Part shown: one piece after another, positions 54,775 to 63,543 of the stretch | Position numbering within the stretch: the stretch's first letter is position 1 | How the letters are laid out: every line of letters starts with the position of its first letter | NCBI GenBank assembly: GCA_945881775.1 | Contig: CAMCVE010000002.1 | Coordinates: 112,001-176,000, forward strand | Length of the DNA: 64,000 nucleotides | Origin: Bacteriovorax stolpii | GTDB lineage: Bacteria; Bdellovibrionota; UBA2428 | Direction: 5' to 3' | Notes under the pieces: generated by a model | The model's input: only the letters and a program-made list of their open reading frames with translations | The model's database searches: none | What the model was told of the DNA's origin: nothing | Position numbers and translations under genes: made by a program

Positions 54775-54993
54775 TCAGTGAAGGTTGTGCTCTTTCTTGA
54801 AGCGTACGAGCTCGTCTTGAGCGCGCTCCTGGGTGTAGCCGTAAGCTTTTTGAATGCGGCCTCTAATTTCGTCGATGTTTCCTTCGGCGGCTAGCAAATC
54901 ATCATCGGTGAGCTTCGCCCACTTTTGCTTTACTTTGCCTTTGAGTTGCTGCCAGTTGCCTTTGCTTTTGCTTTTGTTTTTGTTGGGTTCCAT
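54775..54993 (-). CDS. CsbD-family stress protein
   Basis: 72 aa. Core NWQQLKGKVKQKWAKLTDDD, IDEIRGRIQKAYGYTQERAQ is the CsbD pattern; the Lys/Asn-rich N-terminus is low complexity. ATG behind AAGGAGAC. Family members are general stress proteins of unknown mechanism. Region 54994-55164 upstream holds only an AGGAA-CAATT-TTCCT hairpin around 55080-55095. Confidence 0.92.
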   Translation of the reverse strand: MEPNKNKSKSKGNWQQLKGKVKQKWAKLTDDDLLAAEGNIDEIRGRIQKAYGYTQERAQDELVRFKKEHNLH

Positions 54994-55164
54994 ATCGTCT
55001 CCTTGTTGAGTTGAGGGCGGTTTTTAGTCCCTGAGCTCTACGGAGCAACGCGCGTGCCAGCGCATCGGGTGCGATTATTTTGAGGAACAATTTTCCTGAG
55101 AGGAATCTTGCCTCAAACGTGGGGGCAAAAAGTCTTAAGTCGGGCAGCGATCCTTTAGAACGCT

Positions 55165-55641
55165 CTATTTGTGGAACGCGCCGATCTCTCCAGGCTTGCG
55201 GAGCATCTTGTCGACTTCTCCGATGTGCATTTCTTCGAGATAGATCATTTCACGCGCGTACTCTTCGAGCATCACGGAATTCCCTTCGACGAGAGTGAGT
55301 AGTTTTTTGTACGCTAGAAGAGTTGTGGTTTCGTGCTCGAGAGATTCTCTTAAGATTTCGACCAAGTCATGATTGTGCGTTTCCAGCAAAGGTCCAATCG
55401 CAAGTGAGGGATGATCGCCAAGGTGGGTGATCAACTCACCGGCTTTGTTGGCGTGATCGAGTGACTCTGTGGCTTGGCCGCGCAGCCAGGAGACAATCGG
55501 AATTCGGTTGTAGCCAAAGACCATAAGGGCGTAGTGGGTGTAGCGAACAACTCCCGAAAGTTCCAACTCCAAAATCGTGTTGAGCGCTTTGAGGATTTGC
55601 TTGGAGTCATTTGATTGAGAGGTTTTTTTTGCTTTTGCCAT
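55165..55641 (-). CDS. Bacterioferritin/ferritin-like diiron protein
   Basis: 158 aa, four-helix. Metal-ligand candidates: ELELSGVVRYTHY, ATESLDHANKAGE (E-x2-H), SLEHETTTLLAY, and EEMHIGEVDKML (E-x2-H). This is the bacterioferritin order of Glu and ExxH motifs. Heme-ligand Met is not obvious, so it may be a non-heme member. Near CsbD and hemolysin III, an iron-storage or stress context. Confidence 0.82.
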   Translation of the reverse strand: MAKAKKTSQSNDSKQILKALNTILELELSGVVRYTHYALMVFGYNRIPIVSWLRGQATESLDHANKAGELITHLGDHPSLAIGPLLETHNHDLVEILRESLEHETTTLLAYKKLLTLVEGNSVMLEEYAREMIYLEEMHIGEVDKMLRKPGEIGAFHK

Positions 55642-55714
55642 TTTTAGCTCCTGTCGAAGGACTGTCTCGGATCTAGAAAAACTTTATATTGAATTCGAGG
55701 TCAAATCAAAGTGC

Positions 55715-56413
55715 CTAGTGCGCATAAAAACTCAACACCATCGCGTAGTGACAAAGGAATCCGACGGTCACAAAAACGTGCCAAAGTTCATGGAACCCGA
55801 AGAGGCCTTCAAAGAGACGAGGGCGTTTGGTGATGTAGACGATGGCGCCGATCGAATAAGCCGCCGCACCCGCGAGTAAGAGATCTCTGGGAGTGGGGGG
55901 CATCTTCTCGGAAATCTCTCCGATGCGGACAAACAAAGTCCAGCCCATCAAAAGAAAGACCGAAGTGTAGATGACCCTGGACTGAGCCCATTTCGGAAAG
56001 CGGTGTCGGAACGCTGTGTAAAGAATTCCAGCCAGCGCCATGACCCAAATTGCGATCATAAGAATTTCTTTCCAGGGTGATGCGACAATATTGATGAGAA
56101 AAGGGGTGTAGGTGCCGGCAATAAAAAGATAGATCGCCCACTGGTCGAGCTTCTCCATAAACTCCGTGAGCGCTGGCGTGATGTGGCATCCATCGTGCAA
56201 AAAATGGTAGGTCGCGCTGATGCCGAAGACCAAAATTGCTGTCACGCCGAAAATCACGCTGCTCCATAAATGCCAGGGCCCCGAAGCCTCGGCCTGCGGG
56301 ACGAGATAGAAGAGTCCCAGGATCGCCGCAAAGGCCGTAATCAGATGGAGCTGAGCGGCCACGGTTCTTCTCATGAAACGCGCGAGTGTGTGATCGGGGC
56401 GTTTTTTGATCAT
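55715..56413 (-). CDS. Hemolysin III / PAQR-family membrane protein
   Basis: 232 aa, seven predicted membrane helices. Metal-site motifs: SATYHFLHDG, MEKLDQWAIYLFIAGTYTPF, and GFHELWHVFVTVG. The family (YqfA/HlyIII) is related to adiponectin receptors and probably hydrolyses or senses lipids; not a proven toxin. Confidence 0.93.
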   Translation of the reverse strand: MIKKRPDHTLARFMRRTVAAQLHLITAFAAILGLFYLVPQAEASGPWHLWSSVIFGVTAILVFGISATYHFLHDGCHITPALTEFMEKLDQWAIYLFIAGTYTPFLINIVASPWKEILMIAIWVMALAGILYTAFRHRFPKWAQSRVIYTSVFLLMGWTLFVRIGEISEKMPPTPRDLLLAGAAAYSIGAIVYITKRPRLFEGLFGFHELWHVFVTVGFLCHYAMVLSFYAH

Positions 56414-56512
56414 GGTCGCACTTTAGCATCTAAAATCGTCAATACTCCGATGAATTTTTACACCAAATAGTCCCATCCAAGAATCTGACATCTCAGTCCT
56501 GCTTGTGTTCTT

Positions 56513-56521
56513 TGCTATGAT
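56513..56521 (+). promoter_or_regulatory. Extended -10 promoter of the 56544 gene
   Basis: TG-C-TATGAT (56513-56521), an extended -10 that does not need a strong -35. Start near 56528, before GGGGGA and ATG 56544. Confidence 0.45.
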
Positions 56522-56543
56522 GTTGAGCGGGGGAAACCACGCG

Positions 56544-57431
56544 ATGACATTCTTCTCAAAACACGTTTTTGCTGCTGCCGCTATCACGGCTCTCGGCTCC
56601 TGCGCGAGCCGCGAACGTAGCGAAGTTGGAACACAGGCCTATAATCAAGCTCTGAGCCGCGCATTTGATGAGGTGAAGGCCCGCAGCCCCGAAGGGCGCG
56701 ATGTCGCCTCAGCGCAAAGTCTTGCAGCTCTAGCGGGCGCAGACCTCTCCCGGCTTCGCGGTTCGATCGAAGTGGTGGTGTTTCCCAAATTCAGCAATCT
56801 TGGTGACAAGGATGCCTCTACTGTACGTTTCGATTTTGGTCGTCCGACGACTTACACCTTCAACGTCGTCAGGAACCTCGAGTGCCAGAAGCTCGTGAAA
56901 GAGAATTCCGCGAAGTGGGCTCACCGAGAGAATTTCAAAGACGTGGCTAGCTCGGATCTCGACTGCGCCATTTTGCGCGTCGTTCAGTCCGAGCCCAAAC
57001 GCTCTGTGGCTAACGCGCGCCAAGGCGATATCAAAGAGGCCCATCTCTATCTGGATTCGGACTACGCAGTTTATGGCTACGACTACGAGATACGGCGCAC
57101 GCGTCGTGACTCGGAAGTGGTTCACGTCAAGACCGATGCGACGGCAGCTTCGGGTTCAAGCGGGCTCGGCATGCTCCCCATCGATCTCCCTCCCTCGAAT
57201 CCCGCATTGGCCATTGTCAGCGAGGACCAGCCTGTTCGCGCGTCATCTGATGCCTTTGTGACTCGTAAGCTTCAGGAACTCAAGGTGAGTTTCCGCTGTG
57301 CGCGCAGCAAACGGATCTCCTACAAAGACTCTTATGGCCAGCGCAACAACGTTCAATGGTGCAAAGGCGATGTGTGGCCGACCGTTGTTGAGAACGATCG
57401 TTTTGTGGCTGTACTTAAGCGCGGAACTTGA
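56544..57431 (+). CDS. Predicted lipoprotein of unknown function
   Basis: ATG 56544 (behind GGGGGA) gives 295 aa with lipobox LGSC (Cys about residue 20); ATGs at 56505 and 56520 are less likely. Mature part: VVVFPKFSNLGDKDASTVRF, YTFNVVRNLECQKLV, DSDYAVYGYDYEIRRTRRDS, and C-terminal Cys pair (SFRCARSKR, VQWCKGDVWP). No family recognised. Only 17 bp before the transglutaminase gene, so it may be a partner. Confidence 0.65.
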   Translation: MTFFSKHVFAAAAITALGSCASRERSEVGTQAYNQALSRAFDEVKARSPEGRDVASAQSLAALAGADLSRLRGSIEVVVFPKFSNLGDKDASTVRFDFGRPTTYTFNVVRNLECQKLVKENSAKWAHRENFKDVASSDLDCAILRVVQSEPKRSVANARQGDIKEAHLYLDSDYAVYGYDYEIRRTRRDSEVVHVKTDATAASGSSGLGMLPIDLPPSNPALAIVSEDQPVRASSDAFVTRKLQELKVSFRCARSKRISYKDSYGQRNNVQWCKGDVWPTVVENDRFVAVLKRGT

Positions 57432-57448
57432 GAAGGGGTCAGACCAAC

Positions 57449-58864
57449 ATGAAACTCTTTAAGACACTTTCAATTTTGTCCGTCGCAACAGTGGCGAGTT
57501 CTGTGTTTTCGCAAGATTTCCGTATTCGAAAAACGGATTTTGCATCCCTCTACAATGACTATCGCATTGCTCAGCCAAAGAACGTTCCTTGGGCAGGAAG
57601 CTATTGGGCTTTCGGTAGCGACGGGATCGCGGTCGCTCTTGCTGGTGGATCGCCGGCCGAAAAATACGACAAACTCTTCTCTCCCCCTGAAAGTGCGGTG
57701 AAGTGGGAAAAGGAAAATCACAGTTGCAGTTCCTACACCGGAGAAACCAAAACCTCTTGTCAGGGATGGTGGGGACATTGCAACGCGTGGTCTGCAGCTG
57801 GCATCAAGGAACCTGAGCCGCGTATGGCCGTAAAGTACCGCGGCACCACTCTGGAAGTCGCAGATCAAAAAGCTTGGCTCACAGAAATTTGGATGGATTC
57901 GAGTTCGCTTTTCACCGGAACCACCAACAAATCCCAAAAGACGGATTCGTGGGTTCTCGACGCCACCTCGAGCATCGCAAAGAAACCTCTGAGTTACGGA
58001 ATCGGCACGAATTACGAAGCGTTTTGGGATGTGTCGCCCAAAACGTTCTTCCTCCTCTTCACCAACTACGTCGGAGTGCTCGAGCAGGGAGTTGTGATCG
58101 ATCGCTTCACGGGTGACGAAGTCTGGAACCAGCCCGTCGTCGGCTACAGGATTCTCCCCATCCGAACTGCCGACATCCTCGACGCCGAGACCAACGAAGA
58201 CGGTTACACCGTTTATCCTGTCAAAGTGCGCATGAAGATCTACTGGGCTAACGATGGAGTCGAAGAAGAGCACATTTCGAAACCCTTCGACATTAAGCTA
58301 ACCAACCAAACACAGTCTCTGGAAGATTTCGGTGTCGACTACGACGGTCGCTATCTGGCCTTCAAGTTGTTCTTCGATAAGCCTCTGCAAATCGAAGAGG
58401 GCAAAGTCGTCAAAGCAGGTCGCTTGGTCGGCGACGGAATCTGGGATCACCAAGAGAACCCTCCACGCAATGCCAAGTCCCTCAACCAAGGGCACCCCGA
58501 TTTCATCTGGGCGCCTCTTGAGTTGGATCAATATCGGGCGAATGCCAATCCCAGCATCAACCCCGACAATGTGCGTGCCGCTCTGGAGGGCAGCGACTCG
58601 GGTCCCGTCAATCCTAGTCTCGAGACTGCAAAGGAGCTCGAGTTGAGTTTCCGCGCAGTCGACTTTGGAGACGAGGCCGATGCCCATGTCGTCAAAGAGC
58701 GCATTGCCTTTGTGCTTCGTCGCGAGGGTGTTCGCCACCGAATCTACCTGCGTGACATCGCCTTCGTAGGTGCCAACGTGAATCTCAAGCTGCGCTTCAG
58801 CGAAGGCGTCAGCGCCCAGCGCATTCAGGCGCTACTGGCCGAAGCAGGATTCAGCGCCCTCTGA
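57449..58864 (+). CDS. Transglutaminase-elicitor-like protein with Pep-13 motif
   Basis: ATG 57449 behind AAGGGG gives 471 aa (57428 overlaps the previous stop). A signal peptide ends SVFSQ. GWWGHCNAWSAAG holds Cys111, the expected nucleophile of the oomycete-type transglutaminase family (Pfam TGase_elicitor). DEVWNQPVVGYRILP (Pep-13-like, 58121-58159) repeats the first six residues of Phytophthora Pep-13, VWNQPV. YEAFWDVSPKTFFLLFTNYV lies before it. Known family: Ca-dependent protein cross-linking. Here secreted; target unknown. Downstream of a lipoprotein, upstream of a large hairpin. Confidence 0.8.
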   Translation: MKLFKTLSILSVATVASSVFSQDFRIRKTDFASLYNDYRIAQPKNVPWAGSYWAFGSDGIAVALAGGSPAEKYDKLFSPPESAVKWEKENHSCSSYTGETKTSCQGWWGHCNAWSAAGIKEPEPRMAVKYRGTTLEVADQKAWLTEIWMDSSSLFTGTTNKSQKTDSWVLDATSSIAKKPLSYGIGTNYEAFWDVSPKTFFLLFTNYVGVLEQGVVIDRFTGDEVWNQPVVGYRILPIRTADILDAETNEDGYTVYPVKVRMKIYWANDGVEEEHISKPFDIKLTNQTQSLEDFGVDYDGRYLAFKLFFDKPLQIEEGKVVKAGRLVGDGIWDHQENPPRNAKSLNQGHPDFIWAPLELDQYRANANPSINPDNVRAALEGSDSGPVNPSLETAKELELSFRAVDFGDEADAHVVKERIAFVLRREGVRHRIYLRDIAFVGANVNLKLRFSEGVSAQRIQALLAEAGFSAL

Positions 58865-58879
58865 CTGCATGGTCCCTAA

Positions 58880-58999
58880 GCACGCAAAAAAATGAGATGA
58901 GCGCAAGGCGTGAGGGAAGTGAGGAGCGGAGCCTAGCCGGAGGCTAGGTGAGCACCGGAGCGACCGAGCAACGCCGCGATCGCTCATTTTCTTGCGTGC
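58880..58999. repeat. 120-bp structured inverted-repeat region between convergent genes
   Basis: Outer arms of 17 bases at 58880-58896 and 58983-58999 pair with one mismatch. A competing pair ATGAGCG (58897-58903)/CGCTCAT (58981-58987), a GGCGT (58907-58911)/ACGCC (58971-58975) pair, and an apical CCTAGCC-GGA-GGCTAGG hairpin (58932-58948) lie inside. It could be a bidirectional terminator, a mobile REP-like element or a structured RNA. Confidence 0.7.
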
Positions 59000-59001
59000 G
59001 T

Positions 59002-59574
59002 TTAGCGCTCGGCTTCGAAGGCGACGCCGAAGCCTACGTTCCAAATTCCGGCGCCCGCTTCGAGTGGTTCTAAGGCTGCGGCCCAATTGAATCGTTTCGC
59101 CGAAAACTCGTATCCGACTTCGAGGTAGGGTCCGACCCAACCGTTGATGTCGAAGAGATAACGAAGGTAGGGATTTACAACCAGATCCGAATAGCCAGCC
59201 TTCTCTTCGGTGCCCGTGAGTTCTTTGGCGACGCCAGGTGACCCCGTGATACCCAGGCCGATTCCGTAAATGAGTCCACGTGAAAAAGGTTCACCAAAAA
59301 ATTGCTTCAGACCGGAGAGTCGAAACGTGAGGGAGTAGTCGACAAAACCTTCGCCCGTGCCGTACTGAGCCAGCAGCGAGCCTCCGGCCGAAACACGATA
59401 AAAATCGAGACCGATGCGTGTGCGGGGCTGATCCCCGAAACTGCGACTCAGCTGCGGAGCCACGATGGCTTCTAGTCCGAGGTCGTTTGACTGAGCAAAA
59501 CTCGAGGCACTGGCCCCTAGCAACGCGAAGGTCAGAGAGCTCACACGAAACGAATGGCTAAAAAGCGACGACAT
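59002..59574 (-). CDS. Outer-membrane beta-barrel-like protein
   Basis: 190 aa. Signal peptide ends SSFAQ. Alternating strands (LDFYRVSAGGSLLAQYG, GLIYGIGLGITGS, YLEVGYEFSAKRFNW, WNVGFGVAFEAER) suggest a small 8-stranded barrel. No function can be given. Convergent with the transglutaminase across the hairpin region. Confidence 0.6.
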   Translation of the reverse strand: MSSLFSHSFRVSSLTFALLGASASSFAQSNDLGLEAIVAPQLSRSFGDQPRTRIGLDFYRVSAGGSLLAQYGTGEGFVDYSLTFRLSGLKQFFGEPFSRGLIYGIGLGITGSPGVAKELTGTEEKAGYSDLVVNPYLRYLFDINGWVGPYLEVGYEFSAKRFNWAAALEPLEAGAGIWNVGFGVAFEAER

Positions 59575-59620
59575 AGCTTTAGGTTAGGCTGGGTCCACGG
59601 ACAGGGCAACTCGCCCCCGC

Positions 59621-60259
59621 CTAAAAATGATCTGCGTGGTAAGCGAAGATCAGTGATCCACTACGGATTTTGTCGATGATGCTTTCGTTAACGTTCATCG
59701 GCAACGCAGGACAGCCCCAGCTGCGTCCCTGTTTGGCGTTTCCATCTTTGACGTAGGCGGCTCCGTGAATAACGACGGCACGCGAGGCAGCGTTGCTGTT
59801 GGTGCTGCTGAGTCCGTTCAGTACGAGGGAATAGCCGTTGCTGCCCTCATAGGTGTTGGCCGTAGTGAAGAATCCAAGAGAGGTGGCGTTGCTGCCCGAT
59901 ACGTTCGAGAAATTATCGGCATAACCATCATTGTCTCGGTCCGAGCCTGAGCCGTGTGACACGACGCTGGCCGTGACGGCCCCGCTGCGCATGTCGATTA
60001 AGTAGAAACGACGATTCTTGCTGTGCTGGGTGTAATCGATAACCGTGAGGTAGTTGATATTTCTGAGTCCCTTGCGGCGAGAGTCAAAGCCTTCCAACGC
60101 GAGTGTCAAAGCTTTGGCGGGAACGACGCTTTTAGGGTCAACGTACTCGTATCCAGCGGGACGTTTTGCGGAGGAGGAGGGCGTTTGCGATCCCATCGCA
60201 AATGCCGACACCGAGAAAAGTTGAAGAGCCAAGGTCAGAAATAGGGTTTGTCTTCTCAT
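59621..60259 (-). CDS. Murein L,D-transpeptidase-like protein (YkuD_2 family)
   Basis: 212 aa, signal peptide ending SAFA. NYLTVIDYTQHSKNRRFYLI, then AVVIHGAAYVKDG and GRSWGCPALP supply the His and Cys of the L,D-transpeptidase active site in the HG...S-x-GC order of the PF13645 group. It probably makes 3-3 cross-links or anchors proteins to peptidoglycan. Confidence 0.85.
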   Translation of the reverse strand: MRRQTLFLTLALQLFSVSAFAMGSQTPSSSAKRPAGYEYVDPKSVVPAKALTLALEGFDSRRKGLRNINYLTVIDYTQHSKNRRFYLIDMRSGAVTASVVSHGSGSDRDNDGYADNFSNVSGSNATSLGFFTTANTYEGSNGYSLVLNGLSSTNSNAASRAVVIHGAAYVKDGNAKQGRSWGCPALPMNVNESIIDKIRSGSLIFAYHADHF

Positions 60260-60343
60260 AGAGGGCAGATCGGAGGTGCGGTATCCGCGCTTGAGGCCTT
60301 AACCAAATCTTTATGAAGTTCAATGAGGAGCTTCTCTGGGGGC

Positions 60344-60349
60344 TATAAT
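60344..60349 (+). promoter_or_regulatory. Perfect -10 eight bases before an ATG
   Basis: TATAAT at 60344-60349; the ATG is at 60358, so transcription would start on it. CAATGA lies 17 bp upstream as a poor -35. TTAA-N7-TTTAT at 60299-60314 is near the CtrA-like box but not exact. Confidence 0.5.
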
Positions 60350-60357
60350 CAGCTTCG

Positions 60358-61839
60358 ATGAAAACTCAGCGAATCGTTCTTGTCGGTGTTCTTGCGTTAA
60401 GTGCGTGTGCGACGCGTGGTCCTGTAGATCGGGCTCAAGAGCTCTATGGTAAGGACGATTCGCGCGTTCCGGCTGAGATCAAGGACTACGTCATCAAAGG
60501 CACCTGCGATGGCTTGCCTCGTATCATCGACGTCAAAACAGCCCCGGGCCTTTGCCTCGGGCTCGTCGACAACAACACCGACAGGAGCATTCCGATGCGC
60601 CGCCCAAGAGCCATTGCTGCCTATGGCAATGATCTTGTTGTGGTTGATATGGCGGGTTGGCAGCAGAAGAAAGGACAGGTCTTTCTTCTGAAGAAACGTG
60701 CGAACGGCTTGTACCGCCGTTTTCTTTTGATCGACTTCGCCGAGTTCCCCAAAGCCGAGCAACGACACCTTTACATGCCCTCAACCGTGCAGCTCGGTCC
60801 CGACGGCAAAGTTTGGGTGGGGTCGGCCGGCTCTATTTTCCGCTTTGATCCGCAGTCCGCTCTCTTTGATCCAGAGGCTCCGACGCTCTACGAGAACCCT
60901 CGTCAGCTTGAGCTGCGTCGAATCGTGCGCGAGGGAATCGAGGTCGTTCTCGACAAGCTTCCCTACAAATCTTGGAACAACGATACTGAAGACAGCCTTC
61001 ATCCTCTGAAGCCCTTTGTCTTTGCAAACGATGGGTCGGCGCTCTACCTGGGGATTGGGGCTTCGACCGACAACTGCGGCACGGGTCACCGGGCAAGCGA
61101 GAAATGTGCCGAAGCCGAAGCGCGCTCCGACGGAGAGATCGAGGCGAACGCTGCGATCTACCGCTACGCTCTTGATGCGAAGTTTGATCCTGTCGGCAAC
61201 CCGACACTCGTTGCGCGCGGACTGCGCAACTCGCTGGCGATGGCGGTGCATCCCGTGACAGGTGAACTCTATCAAGGCGAAAACTCGCGCGACATTCGAG
61301 GCGCCACACATTCGAATCGTTTGGCTCCTCCCGATGAACTCAATATCGTGCGAGAGGATCAGCATTACGGATGGCCCTACTGCAGTGGCAACGACCTCCT
61401 TCAACGCGAATACGTGGGCGGCGGTTGGGATTGTTCGAAGTATACGCCTCCGCTCGTCTTGCTCCCACCTCACGGAGCACCGCTTCAGATGCTCTTTTAT
61501 ACGGGCGCGAAGCTGCCTTCGTGGTACGCCAACAAGCTCATCATTCCTCTGCACGGCCGCGAAGATTTTGGCCACCGTATCATCACTCTCGATGTCGGAG
61601 CGGATGGTCGTCCAACGGGTGTGCCGATGGACATGGTTTATGGCTGGGGATCTCAAGACTCTTCGAAAGTTCCTCTAGGAAATCCCATGGGAATCGCGCA
61701 GGCTTCAGACGGGTCACTCTTCATCGTCGAGGACCAGTCCAAACGGATTCTTCGCCTGTCAGTGCTAACCGCTGAGGGTATTGGAGTGCCCAAAGCGGGC
61801 CAGGTCGACCAGGATTGGGTCCGAGTTTACAATCGCTGA
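60358..61839 (+). CDS. PQQ/sorbosone-dehydrogenase-like lipoprotein
   Basis: 493 aa; lipobox LSAC (Cys about residue 17). Beta-propeller segments: RPRAIAAYGNDLVVVD, MPSTVQLGPDGKVWVGSAGS, ARGLRNSLAMAVHPVTGELY, PPDELNIVREDQHYGWPYC, and GAPLQMLFYTGAKLPSWYAN. NSLAMAVHP and HYGWPYC are typical of the glucose/sorbosone dehydrogenase family. Five or more cysteines (ATRG, GTCDG, GLCLG, DNCGTG) suggest disulfides. Substrate and quinone binding are not visible. Likely leaderless. Confidence 0.82.
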   Translation: MKTQRIVLVGVLALSACATRGPVDRAQELYGKDDSRVPAEIKDYVIKGTCDGLPRIIDVKTAPGLCLGLVDNNTDRSIPMRRPRAIAAYGNDLVVVDMAGWQQKKGQVFLLKKRANGLYRRFLLIDFAEFPKAEQRHLYMPSTVQLGPDGKVWVGSAGSIFRFDPQSALFDPEAPTLYENPRQLELRRIVREGIEVVLDKLPYKSWNNDTEDSLHPLKPFVFANDGSALYLGIGASTDNCGTGHRASEKCAEAEARSDGEIEANAAIYRYALDAKFDPVGNPTLVARGLRNSLAMAVHPVTGELYQGENSRDIRGATHSNRLAPPDELNIVREDQHYGWPYCSGNDLLQREYVGGGWDCSKYTPPLVLLPPHGAPLQMLFYTGAKLPSWYANKLIIPLHGREDFGHRIITLDVGADGRPTGVPMDMVYGWGSQDSSKVPLGNPMGIAQASDGSLFIVEDQSKRILRLSVLTAEGIGVPKAGQVDQDWVRVYNR

Positions 61840-61880
61840 TCGTCCCGAGTCCCCAAGGGGCCGCGTTGCAAAGTCCCTCA

Positions 61881-61902
61881 AGTGGCCCTAGGTTAGGCCA
61901 CT
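61881..61902 (+). repeat. Hairpin abutting the SDR start codon
   Basis: AGTGGCC (61881-61887), eight-base loop, GGCCACT (61896-61902), directly followed by ATG 61903. TTGCAA (61866-61871), 17 bp and TAGGTT (61889-61894) may be the promoter, so the repeat may be an operator rather than an RNA hairpin. Confidence 0.55.
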
Positions 61903-62673
61903 ATGAGCGTTAAAGAAAACATCGCCATCGTCACGGGCGCTAGCAGCGGAATCGGCGCAGAGATCAGTCGTCATTTTAAGAATGAGGATGGACTCGAAAT
62001 CTGGCTCGTCGCCCGGCGGGTGGACCGCATGGAAAGTCTGGCCTCTGAGCTCAAAGCTCGCGGAGCTGCGGTGCGCGTGCTCGGCCTCGATCTTCAGCAA
62101 GAGTCGAGCTGGGCGGAGCTCGAAGCTCAAGTCAAAATGTCGGGACGCCGAGTTTCTTGGCTTGTGAACAACGCGGGCTACGGCTACTCGGGCCGCGTCG
62201 AAGACGAACCTTTGGCCAATCTCGAAGGGATGATTCAGCTCAATGTTCGCAGCTTGGCTTCGATCACCCGGCGACTCTTGCCCTTCATGGACAGAGGCTC
62301 GCGAATCGTGAATGTGGCGAGCTCAATCGCCTTTGTTCCCGTTGCCGGCCATGCGGTCTATGCCGCCACCAAGGCCTTTGTTCTTTCGTTTAGCCTCTCG
62401 CTTCGCGAAGAGCTTCGCCCACGCGGCATCACGGTGAGCGCCGTTTGTCCGGGTCCGGTCGGAACAGAATTTTGGGATGCGGCTGGCGTCAATGCTCCTC
62501 CAACATTTCTCGTTGAGAACGCTTCGAACACCGCTTTCCTCGCCGTTGAGAAATCCGCCCAAGGCAAAGCCATTATTCTCACGGGTGCCTTGGCTTGGGG
62601 AGCGCGCCTTATCGGTGCGCTCGTACCATCGACATGGCTCGTTAGGCTGACAACCAGTCGCATCAATCGATGA
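61903..62673 (+). CDS. Short-chain dehydrogenase/reductase
   Basis: 256 aa classical SDR. VTGASSGIGAEI is the NADP loop, LVNNAGYGYSG the NNAG motif, and YAATKAFVLSFS the catalytic YxxxK with an upstream Ser. PGPVGTEFWDAAG follows. Hydrophobic C-terminus (LIGALVPSTWLVRL) could associate with membrane. Substrate unknown. Overlaps rsmJ by ATGA. Confidence 0.9.
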   Translation: MSVKENIAIVTGASSGIGAEISRHFKNEDGLEIWLVARRVDRMESLASELKARGAAVRVLGLDLQQESSWAELEAQVKMSGRRVSWLVNNAGYGYSGRVEDEPLANLEGMIQLNVRSLASITRRLLPFMDRGSRIVNVASSIAFVPVAGHAVYAATKAFVLSFSLSLREELRPRGITVSAVCPGPVGTEFWDAAGVNAPPTFLVENASNTAFLAVEKSAQGKAIILTGALAWGARLIGALVPSTWLVRLTTSRINR

Positions 62674-63479
62674 CCCAGGCCCCTGCTCTTTATCTTTCTG
62701 AGTCCGATGCGAGATACGTTTTTTCTCGCGTGCCTGGGTCTTTGTTCGAGGAAGCTTTTGGGCTTGAGTTGCATGCGGTCGAAGAGCTCCGCTCGCGTCG
62801 GGTGGAGACTGCCTTTCATCTTTTCCGTTCTGGTGGCGGCTGGTCTGTGTCCGCGCTCGCTCATCCCGAATGGAAACCGCTTCAACTCGACTACACCCGC
62901 GGGCCGCAGGCCGAACGTCTGAAAAAAGCGTGGTTGTCGAAAGAGCTCCTGAAAGACGCAGTGTCTTTTCGCAAGGGCGAATCGTTGGCTGTCGTCGATG
63001 GAACTGCGGGACTTCTCGGCGATGCCACTTTGCTCGCGACCTGGGGACACCGGGTTACGGCCTTTGAACAGAATCCGCTTCTTTGTTTTTTGGGGCTCGA
63101 GGCGCTGGACCGGCTGCGTGAGGCAGGTCAAAATCTTGACATCGCACTCTTCTGTGGCGCATTTCCCTCGGCACTTGCGACCGATGAAATTTCTAAAATT
63201 CATGGGGACCGAGTCGACCGTGTCTATCTCGATCCTCTCTACCCGTCTCGACCCAAAGACGCGCTCAACAGCAAAGAACTTCGTCTGGTGGCTGAGCTCG
63301 CACGAGGGCAAATTCAGCCCGATCTCGATCGCATGATCGCGGCCGGACTTCGCCTCGGCCCCTCACGAGTTGTGGTGAAGCGTCCGCAGTGGGAGCGGCT
63401 CCTAGAGCACTCGAAGCACCAGGTTACGAGTTGTTTGGGCAGGTCCACACGCTTCGATGTCGTGCATGCGGCGAGTTAA
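62670..63479 (+). CDS. rsmJ: 16S rRNA m2G1516 methyltransferase
   Basis: 269 aa. SAM site [37 protein letters not shown], the catalytic loop [20 protein letters not shown], and [12 protein letters not shown] match RsmJ/YhiQ order and spacing as remembered from E. coli. The N-terminal 90 residues are the RsmJ-type cap. Confidence 0.88.
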   Translation: MTQAPALYLSESDARYVFSRVPGSLFEEAFGLELHAVEELRSRRVETAFHLFRSGGGWSVSALAHPEWKPLQLDYTRGPQAERLKKAWLSKELLKDAVSFRKGESLAVVDGTAGLLGDATLLATWGHRVTAFEQNPLLCFLGLEALDRLREAGQNLDIALFCGAFPSALATDEISKIHGDRVDRVYLDPLYPSRPKDALNSKELRLVAELARGQIQPDLDRMIAAGLRLGPSRVVVKRPQWERLLEHSKHQVTSCLGRSTRFDVVHAAS

Positions 63480-63530
63480 CCCAGTCAAACTCACGACCAA
63501 GCCAGCTTACGCAATCTTGAAATCTCGAAG

Positions 63531-63536
63531 TATCCT
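63531..63536 (+). promoter_or_regulatory. Candidate -10 seven bases before fadD
   Basis: TATCCT, seven bases before ATG 63544. GGGGG lies one base from the ATG, too close for normal Shine-Dalgarno spacing. No good -35. Confidence 0.3.
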
Positions 63537-63543
63537 AGGGGGC

